From Isoptericola halotolerans (GTDB taxonomy: Bacteria; Actinomycetota; Actinomycetes; Actinomycetales; Cellulomonadaceae), in assembly GCF_003003075.1 (NCBI RefSeq), contig NZ_PVTX01000003.1:186001-250000 (forward strand): a stretch of DNA of 64,000 nucleotides. The letters run 5' to 3'. The position numbers and the translations under genes were made by a program. Shown here piece by piece: positions 54,972 to 61,418 of this stretch; within the stretch, counting starts at the first letter, position 1, and the number at the start of each line of letters is the position of its first letter. The notes below the pieces were generated by a model that was given only the letters and a program-made list of their open reading frames with translations, did no database searches and was not told the DNA's origin.

Positions 54972-54976
54972 GTGTC

Positions 54977-55561
54977 GTGGCCACCCTCACCCCACGGTCC
55001 CTGCGCACCCGGGCACGCATCCTCGACGCCGCCCTGGACCTGTTCGAGCGCCAGGGCTACGACGCGACGACGGTCGCCCAGGTCGCGGCGGCGGCCGGCG
55101 TCACGCAGATGACGTTCTTCCGCCACTTCCCGACCAAGGACTCCGTCCTCGTCTCCGACCCCTACGACCCGCTGCTCGCCCGCGCCGTCGCGGCCCAGCC
55201 CCGCGATCTCGGTCCCGTCGAGCGCGTCCGGCGCGGCCTGCTCGCCGCCCTCGGCACCATCGAGCCGGTCGAGGACGCCACGGCCGAACGTCGCGTCCGG
55301 CTCGTCGCCGCGCACCCGGCCTTGCGCGCCGCCGTCGCGGCGGCCACCGCCGACACCGAGCGGGCGATCACCGACGCCCTCGTCGCCGACGGCGTCCCCC
55401 GCCTCGACGCCGCCGTCGCCGCCGCGGCATGCCTCGGCGCCTGCACCGCCGCCCTCCTCGCCATGCCGGACCTGCCCGACCGACCCGACCCGACCGACGG
55501 CGGACGCCACCTCGGCGCGGTCGTCACCCGCGCGCTCGAGCTCCTCGGGGAGTCCCCATGA
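54977..55561 (+). CDS. TetR-family transcriptional repressor
   Basis: 194-residue regulator with the N-terminal HTH (TRARILDAALDLFERQGYDA, TVAQVAAAAGVTQMTFFRHF) and an all-helical ligand domain. It precedes and overlaps an ABC exporter pair (ATGA), and a perfect operator lies in front. Ligand unknown, probably the exporter substrate. Confidence 0.93.
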   Translation: MATLTPRSLRTRARILDAALDLFERQGYDATTVAQVAAAAGVTQMTFFRHFPTKDSVLVSDPYDPLLARAVAAQPRDLGPVERVRRGLLAALGTIEPVEDATAERRVRLVAAHPALRAAVAAATADTERAITDALVADGVPRLDAAVAAAACLGACTAALLAMPDLPDRPDPTDGGRHLGAVVTRALELLGESP

Positions 55562-56292
55562 CTGTGCTCGCCCTGCACGACCTGCGCCACCGGTTCGGCG
55601 ACCGGACGGCGCTTGCCGGCCTGTCCGTCGCCGTCGGCCCCGGGGAGGTCGTCGCGTTGGTCGGCCTCAACGGCGCCGGCAAGACGACGGCGCTGCGTGT
55701 CATGACCGGCCGGCTCCGCCCGGCCGGGGGCACCGCACGGGTGCTCGGCGCGGACCCCGCCACGCTGGGCCCGACGGCGGCACGCCGGTTCGGCCACGTC
55801 GTCGGCGCCGCGCTGGTCTCGCCGGACCTCACGGTCACCGAGAACGTCCGCACCGCGGCGCTGCTGCACGGCGTCCCGCGAGCGGACGTCGCGACCGCGG
55901 GCTCCGCCGTCGTGCAGCGCCTGGACCTCGAGCCGTGGGCCCACGCCCGGGCCCGCACGTTGTCCGCCGGCAACGCCCAGCGCCTCGGGGTCGCCTGTGC
56001 GGTGGTGCACGGCCCGTCGGCGCTGGTGCTCGACGAACCGACCTCCGCCCTGGACCCGCGGGGCGTGGTCCTCGTGCGCGAGCTGGTGCGCTCCCTGGCC
56101 GACGCCGGCGCCGGCGTGCTGGTCTCCAGCCACCACCTGGACGAGGTGGCGCGCGTGGCGGACCGCGTCGTCGTCGTGCACGGCGGTCGCGACGTCGGGG
56201 AGCTCGCGCCCGGACCCGAGATGGAACGACGGTTCTTCGCCCGCGTGCTCGAGGCGGACACCGACGTACCCGCGCCCGGGGGTGTGGCATGA
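55558..56292 (+). CDS. ABC transporter ATP-binding protein
   Basis: 244-residue ATPase with Walker A GLNGAGKT, a variant signature LSAGNAQRLG (second Gly of LSGG replaced by Ala then Gly), Walker B LVLDEPTSALDP and H-loop SSHHLDEVA. Middle gene of the TetR-ABC operon, overlapping both neighbours by 4 bases. Confidence 0.9.
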   Translation: MTVLALHDLRHRFGDRTALAGLSVAVGPGEVVALVGLNGAGKTTALRVMTGRLRPAGGTARVLGADPATLGPTAARRFGHVVGAALVSPDLTVTENVRTAALLHGVPRADVATAGSAVVQRLDLEPWAHARARTLSAGNAQRLGVACAVVHGPSALVLDEPTSALDPRGVVLVRELVRSLADAGAGVLVSSHHLDEVARVADRVVVVHGGRDVGELAPGPEMERRFFARVLEADTDVPAPGGVA

Positions 56293-57065
56293 CCGGGCTC
56301 GGCACCGCACTGCGGGCGGAGACGCTCGCGTGGCGCCGTTCGGCGGTGCAGCGGATCGCGACGCCGCTGCTGGTCCTCCTGGTCCCGGTCGCCGCGGTGG
56401 GCCTGGTGGCGCTGGCCCGGTCGGGCGCCGTCGTGGGTGCCGGGGCGGCCAAGCTGGCGCCGTACGCGACGGGCGACGCGGCGACCACCCAGCTGGTGGC
56501 GGCCGGGCAGGTGCTCTCGGTCGCGGCCCTCCTCGCGACCGGCTTCGCCGCGGCGGCGGCGTTCGCCCAGCCGTTGGCCGACGGCCGCGCCGGGGCGTAC
56601 TTCGGGCTCGCGACGCCGCGCTCGACGGTGGCGCTGGCCCGCTGCCTGGTGCTGCTCGGCTGGGCCGCGGCGTGCGCGGCAGGGGCGGTCCTGCTGGCGG
56701 TGGCGGCGTCCGCCGTGCCATCGGCCGGGCTGGGCGCCGAGGCGTGGGCCGCGGGGGGCCGGGCCCTGGTGGCCGGCCTGCTCGCCGCGGGGCTCGCGCT
56801 GCCCTTCGGCGCGGTGGCGACGGCGACCCGGAGCCCGCTGGCGACGGTGGGCGCGCTGATCGGCGTCGTGGCGGTGACCCAGATGGTGGTCCTGGTGGGC
56901 GGCGGCGCCTGGTTCCCGTACGCGGTGCCGTCGCTGTGGACGGGCATGGGCGGTCCGGCCGCCGCGTCCGCCGTCGGGCCGGTCGGGCTGTTGCTGGCGG
57001 CGGCGGCGGTGCCGGTCGGCCTCGCTGTCGTCGCCTGGCAGTGGCGCCGGCTCACCGACGTCTGA
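56289..57065 (+). CDS. ABC transporter permease
   Basis: 258-residue, very Ala/Val/Leu-rich membrane protein with about six transmembrane segments; the short loop GRAGAYFGLATPRSTVALA corresponds to the ABC-2 coupling region. Last gene of the TetR operon. Confidence 0.82.
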   Translation: MTGLGTALRAETLAWRRSAVQRIATPLLVLLVPVAAVGLVALARSGAVVGAGAAKLAPYATGDAATTQLVAAGQVLSVAALLATGFAAAAAFAQPLADGRAGAYFGLATPRSTVALARCLVLLGWAAACAAGAVLLAVAASAVPSAGLGAEAWAAGGRALVAGLLAAGLALPFGAVATATRSPLATVGALIGVVAVTQMVVLVGGGAWFPYAVPSLWTGMGGPAAASAVGPVGLLLAAAAVPVGLAVVAWQWRRLTDV

Positions 57066-57068
57066 GCG

Positions 57069-57110
57069 TTGACGGCACTGCGTGCGCGCCCTAGTGTTTA
57101 ATCGATTCAA
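57069..57110 (+). promoter_or_regulatory. Promoter with LacI-type operator before the SGNH hydrolase
   Basis: TTGACG (57069-57074), a 17-base spacer and TAGTGT (57092-57097), then TTTAATCGATTCAA (57097-57110) around the start point. The ATCGAT-centred near-palindrome resembles sites of LacI-family sugar regulators. No lacI gene lies in the window. Confidence 0.65.
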
Positions 57111-57129
57111 CCAGCCACCCGGAGGACCG

Positions 57130-57843
57130 ATGACGATCCACCTCGCGGGCGACTCGACCGTCGCCCCCACCGACCACGGCGCCACCTCGGGCCACCCGGA
57201 GGTCCCGCTGCTGGGCTGGGGCGACGAGCTCGCCGCGCTGCTGGACGACGACGTCCGGAACCTGGCGATCGGCGGCGCCACCACCAGGTCGTTCCGCGAC
57301 GAGGGCCACTGGGACCGCGTGACCGAGGCGTTGCGGCCGGGCGACACCGTGATCATCCAGTTCGGTCACAACGACCAGAAGGACCCGGCCGAGCTGGCCG
57401 CCGAGGGCGGGTACCGCCGTCGGCTCACCGAGTTCGTCACCGAGGTGCGCGACGCCGATGCCCGCCCCGTCCTGGCCACCAGCGTCGAGCGCCGCTGGTT
57501 CGCCGACGACGGGTCGCTGCGCTGGTCGCACGGGTCCTATCCCGCCACCGTGCGCTCCCTCGGCAAGGAGCTCGACGTCCCGGTCATCGACCTGACCGTC
57601 TTCACCCGGTGGCTGTACGCCTGGCTCGGCGAGGCGGCGTCGGCCGCGCTGTTCCCGCACGGCGCCGCCGCGCAGGCGGGGCTGGCCGTCGACGACGCCC
57701 TGGCGAACGACAACACCCACTTCACCACCGCGGGCGCCCGGTACGTGGCCCGGTACGTCGCCGAGGCGCTCGTCTCGATCGACGGCGTGCACGACGGCAC
57801 GGAGCCGATGGGCGCGGCGATCATGGCGGCGCAGCAGGGCTGA
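57130..57843 (+). CDS. SGNH hydrolase, rhamnogalacturonan acetylesterase-like
   Basis: 237-residue esterase with block I GDSTV (7-11), block III GHND and block V DNTHF: a complete SGNH set. The spacing and NTHF ending match rhamnogalacturonan acetylesterases (CE12), which remove acetyl groups from pectin. No signal peptide, so it acts inside the cell on imported oligosaccharides. ATG 57130 follows GGAGGACCG. Its 3' end overlaps the convergent LysR gene by 23 bases. Confidence 0.88.
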   Translation: MTIHLAGDSTVAPTDHGATSGHPEVPLLGWGDELAALLDDDVRNLAIGGATTRSFRDEGHWDRVTEALRPGDTVIIQFGHNDQKDPAELAAEGGYRRRLTEFVTEVRDADARPVLATSVERRWFADDGSLRWSHGSYPATVRSLGKELDVPVIDLTVFTRWLYAWLGEAASAALFPHGAAAQAGLAVDDALANDNTHFTTAGARYVARYVAEALVSIDGVHDGTEPMGAAIMAAQQG

Positions 57844-58726
57844 CCGCGGCCGGTCCGCTCGCGTCACCCACCAGGTCCACGAACGCCAGGGCGGCCGGGC
57901 TCGGGTTCAGGTCGCTCCACGCGAGGTGCTGCACCCGCGACGGGCCGCGCGACACCCGCAGCACGACCACGCCCTCGGCGCCGGCGACCACCCGTTCGGG
58001 CAGCATGACCACCGCGAGACCTTCCCGGACGAGCCCCAGCAGCAGGTCCGTCGTCGGCGCCTCGAAGGCGACCTCGCGCCGCAGCCCGGCCGCGGTGAAG
58101 GCGCGGTCGCTCTGCGCCCTGCCCGGCGACCCGGCCGGGAAGTCGGCGAACGTCTCGTCCGCGAGCGCCGCGAGATCGACGCGCACCCTCCCGGCCAGCG
58201 CGTGTCCGGCACCGACCACGGCCACCAGCCGCTCCCGCGCCAGCTCCCGGTGCCGGACGCCCGACGGCGGCACGTCGGCCGGCAGGCCGAGCACCGCGAC
58301 GTCGAGCTCCCCCGCGCGCACCGCCGTCACGAGCGCGTCGCTGGCCGCGACGCGCAGCGACACCGCGACCTGGGGGTGGGCGGACCGGAACGCACGGAGC
58401 GTGGCCGGCACGTCGAGGGCCGTCACCGTCGGGATGACGCCGAGCCGGAGGGTCCCGCGCACCTGACCGGCGGCGGCGGCCGCGTCCACCGCGGCGCGCT
58501 CCGCGGCGCCCAGCGCGAGCCGCGCCGAGGCCAGGAACGTCTCCCCTGCGGCCGTGATCTCGACCCGCCGGCTCGTGCGGGCGAACAGCCGGACCCCCAG
58601 CTCCCGCTCGAGCGCCGCCACCTGGTGGCTGAGCGCCGACTGCACGACGAAGCACCGCTCGGCGGCCCGGGTGAAGCTCCCCGTCTCCGCGACCGCGACG
58701 ACGTACCGCATCTGCTGCAGCTCCAT
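57821..58726 (-). CDS. LysR-family transcriptional regulator
   Basis: 301-residue regulator. The N-terminal winged HTH (MRYVVAVAETGSFTRAAERC, QSALSHQVAALERELG) and the periplasmic-binding-like effector domain are complete. Divergent from the EamA transporter, which is its likely target. ATG 58726 gives the usual MELQQMRYVV start. Confidence 0.93.
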   Translation of the reverse strand: MELQQMRYVVAVAETGSFTRAAERCFVVQSALSHQVAALERELGVRLFARTSRRVEITAAGETFLASARLALGAAERAAVDAAAAAGQVRGTLRLGVIPTVTALDVPATLRAFRSAHPQVAVSLRVAASDALVTAVRAGELDVAVLGLPADVPPSGVRHRELARERLVAVVGAGHALAGRVRVDLAALADETFADFPAGSPGRAQSDRAFTAAGLRREVAFEAPTTDLLLGLVREGLAVVMLPERVVAGAEGVVVLRVSRGPSRVQHLAWSDLNPSPAALAFVDLVGDASGPAAVSPAAPP

Positions 58727-58735
58727 CCATCTATC

Positions 58736-58759
58736 GTCACTCACGATCGAAGCAGTGAC
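58736..58759. promoter_or_regulatory. LysR-type operator
   Basis: GTCACT-N12-AGTGAC lies 10 bases before the LysR start and 46 before the EamA start. Its perfect arms suggest autoregulation and control of the divergent gene. Confidence 0.55.
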
Positions 58760-58805
58760 AAGCATGTGTTGGACTCATGGCTGGTGCCGGGAGCACGGTG
58801 GGTCC

Positions 58806-59783
58806 ATGACCACCACCACCTCGCCGTCGGGCACGGCCGCTCCCTTCCCGGCGTCAGCACCGCCCGCCGCGGCGCGCCTCGGCACCACGGCGCTCACCGC
58901 TCTCACGCCGGTCGTGTGGGGCACCACCTACCTCGTCACCACCGAGCTGCTCCCCGCGGGCCACCCGCTGTTCGCCGCCGCGGCGCGCGCGCTGCCCGCC
59001 GGGCTGCTCGCCCTGGCGCTGACGCGGGTGCTGCCCCGCGGTGCGTGGTGGTGGCGGGCCGCGGTCCTCGGGGTGCTCAACATCGGCGCGTTCTTCCCGC
59101 TGCTCTTCGTGGCCGCGCAGCGGCTGCCCGGGGGCGTGGCGGCCACCATGGGGGCGGCCACCCCGTTCGTCGTCGCGGTCCTCTCCGTCGTCGTGCTCGG
59201 CGAACGGTGGTCGCGGTGGCGACTCACCTGGGGCGGGGTCGGCGTCGTCGGCGTCGGGTTCGTCGTCCTCGGCCCCGACGCCGGCCTCGACGTGGTCGGG
59301 GTCCTTGCCGGCCTGGGCGGTGCCGCCGTCATGGCGCTCGGCGTCACGCTCACCAAGAAGTGGGGTCGCCCGCCGGGCGTCGGCCCGATGGCGTTCGCGG
59401 GGTGGCTGCTCACCGCGGGCGGGCTCGCCCTGCTCCCGCTCGCGCTGCTCGACGGTGTCCCCGCGCAGGTCGACGCCCCGGCGCTGGGCGGCTACCTGTG
59501 GCTCGGGATCGTCGGCGGGCTCGTGGCCTACACCCTCTGGTTCGCCGGCATCCGCCGGCTGTCCGTGACCGCGGTGGCGTTCCTCGGCCTGCTGTCGCCC
59601 CTGACGGCGGCCGCCCTGGGGGCCGTGGTGCTCGGGCAGTCGCTGGACCCGCTGCAGGTCCTCGGGTTCGCCCTGGCGCTGCTGGCGATGGCCGCGGGGC
59701 AGATCGTGCCGCGGCGGCGGGCCAGGGCGTCGGTCACCCGCGCGGACGAGCCGTGCCGGCTCACTCCCGGGCGCGCAGCCTGA
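58806..59783 (+). CDS. EamA/DMT-family transporter
   Basis: 325-residue membrane protein made of two EamA repeats with about ten transmembrane helices (VVWGTTYLVTTELLPAGHPL in the first, AGIRRLSVTAVAFLGLLSPL in the second). Family members export amino acids or metabolites (RhaT/YdcZ-like). Overlaps the convergent pirin gene by 23 bases. Probably LysR-controlled. Confidence 0.92.
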   Translation: MTTTTSPSGTAAPFPASAPPAAARLGTTALTALTPVVWGTTYLVTTELLPAGHPLFAAAARALPAGLLALALTRVLPRGAWWWRAAVLGVLNIGAFFPLLFVAAQRLPGGVAATMGAATPFVVAVLSVVVLGERWSRWRLTWGGVGVVGVGFVVLGPDAGLDVVGVLAGLGGAAVMALGVTLTKKWGRPPGVGPMAFAGWLLTAGGLALLPLALLDGVPAQVDAPALGGYLWLGIVGGLVAYTLWFAGIRRLSVTAVAFLGLLSPLTAAALGAVVLGQSLDPLQVLGFALALLAMAAGQIVPRRRARASVTRADEPCRLTPGRAA

Positions 59784-60756
59784 CGGTCGGCAGGGGTGGA
59801 GCGGGCAGCGCTGGCGGCTGGTCCGGTGGGAAGGGCCCGAACAGTGCCGGCGCTCCCGCGTCCCGAGGGTCGGCGGGCTCGAACCCGAGCTCCGCCTGGT
59901 AGCGGCGGCGGAACTCGACGATCTCGTCGTGATCACGCCCGACGAAGTTCCACCACATCACGATCTGCTCGTCCAGCGGCACACCGCCCAGGAGGACGAC
60001 CCGCCCACCCGCGGCTCCCGCGGCGATGGTCAACGACTCCGACCCCGGTGGGACGTACGCCAGGGACCGGTGCTCGACGGCGGTCGAGTCCACCACGACG
60101 TCGTCGCTCTCGGCGAGCACCGCGTGCTCGAGGTCGGCGCGGACGTCCAGCCGCACGGAGGCGCCGGGATCGAGCACCAGCTCGGCGCCGAGCAGGTCAG
60201 GTGTGCGCGTCTCGACCGGCGACACCGAGCCCAGGAGCTCACCGAGGAACACCCGTGCCGTCGCCCCGGGCAGCGCGACGGGCTCCGGGGTGTAGCGCAC
60301 GAACGCGTTCTCGCCGTGACGGGTCTCCTCGGGCAGGGCGTACCAGAGCTGCACGCCGTGCAGCACGCTGGTCCCCGGGTCGCTGATCTCCTGGTGGGTG
60401 ATGCCGCGCCCCGCGATCATCAGGTTGAGCGAGCCCGGGACGATCGACGCCGCGTTCCCGCCGGAGTCCAGATGGTTCACGCTCCCCGTGAACAGCCAGG
60501 ACACCGTGGCCAGCCCGGTGTGCGGGTGTCGTGGCACCAGCATGCCGCCGGTGTCCGCGACGTCGTCAGGACCGAAGTGGTCCAGGAAGCACCACGCCCC
60601 CACCAACGACCGCTTCCGCTGGGGCAGCGTGCGGTACACGTTCATGGCGCGCGGTCCGCCGAGGGCGACGGGGCGGGCCTCGAGGACCTGGACGGCGGCG
60701 TGCGATCCGCCGGGACCGAGGAGCTCCAGCTCGGGGCGGCTGTCGAGGTTGGTCAT
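59761..60756 (-). CDS. Pirin family protein
   Basis: 331-residue bicupin. The N-terminal cupin has the metal-binding HPHTGLATVSWLF and the later GITHQE, both pirin hallmarks; FLDHFGPDD precedes them. Bacterial pirins act as quercetinases or redox regulators. The start overlaps the stop of the AhpD-like gene (ATGA), so the two are co-translated. Confidence 0.93.
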   Translation of the reverse strand: MTNLDSRPELELLGPGGSHAAVQVLEARPVALGGPRAMNVYRTLPQRKRSLVGAWCFLDHFGPDDVADTGGMLVPRHPHTGLATVSWLFTGSVNHLDSGGNAASIVPGSLNLMIAGRGITHQEISDPGTSVLHGVQLWYALPEETRHGENAFVRYTPEPVALPGATARVFLGELLGSVSPVETRTPDLLGAELVLDPGASVRLDVRADLEHAVLAESDDVVVDSTAVEHRSLAYVPPGSESLTIAAGAAGGRVVLLGGVPLDEQIVMWWNFVGRDHDEIVEFRRRYQAELGFEPADPRDAGAPALFGPFPPDQPPALPAPPLPTVRLRARE

Positions 60757-61250
60757 CGGACGAGCGCTCCCTCGTGGTCACGCGGCCGCACCGGGTGCCC
60801 GCTGAGGACGGAGATCGTGTTGAACGCGTTGATCGCGACGGCCACCCACTCGGCGGCCGCGAACGTCGCGTCGCCGAGGACGGCCCGGGCGCCGGACAGC
60901 TCGGCAGCGGCCCCGTCGTCGAGCGGGAGGACCGTCGCGGCCTCGGCCACGGCGAGCACGGCCCGTTCGCGGTCGCCGAGCACGCCCGTCTCTCGCCAGG
61001 CCGGCAGGAGGTCGAGCTGCTGCTGCGGGACGCCGGCCTCCCTCGCTTCCCGTGAGTGGAGGTCCAGGCAGAACGAGCAGCCGTTGAGCTGCGACGCACG
61101 CACCTTGATGAGCTCGGACTCCTGCGCAAGGAGCCCGCGCTCCTCGGCTGCCGCACGGACAACCGCCGAGAAGGCCACCACGGCGCGCCATGCCTCGGGC
61201 ACGGCTTTGTCCAGGAACGGGCGCCTGGACGGTTCGGCGAGCTCACTCAT
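60753..61250 (-). CDS. Carboxymuconolactone decarboxylase/AhpD-like protein
   Basis: 165-residue AhpD-fold protein with the redox motif CSFCLDLH (C58, C61, H65), as in alkylhydroperoxidases. Likely a peroxide-reducing or thiol oxidoreductase. ATG 61250; a TTG at 61262 is possible. Pairing with pirin suggests oxidative-stress detoxification. No ECF41-type promoter is seen in front, although this family is a classic ECF41 target. Confidence 0.9.
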   Translation of the reverse strand: MSELAEPSRRPFLDKAVPEAWRAVVAFSAVVRAAAEERGLLAQESELIKVRASQLNGCSFCLDLHSREAREAGVPQQQLDLLPAWRETGVLGDRERAVLAVAEAATVLPLDDGAAAELSGARAVLGDATFAAAEWVAVAINAFNTISVLSGHPVRPRDHEGALVR

Positions 61251-61418
61251 GGCACGACTCAAGACCGTGTTCCCTGCACAGGGTCAAGCCCACGCCTCGC
61301 AGCGGCGCACCCGTCCGTTGGTAACGTCTGACTGAGCCCTGTGCTCGGCGTCGGTGGGGACGACGTGGCCGTCCCCCGGGCAGCCCGCCCGATGCCGTAT
61401 GACCGAGGAGAACAACCG

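Noticed and set aside
60753-61340. ECF41 control of the AhpD-like gene, a classic target family
   Set aside because: No TGTCACA-N16-CGTC-like sequence was found upstream, and the sigma factor gene is 54 kb away.
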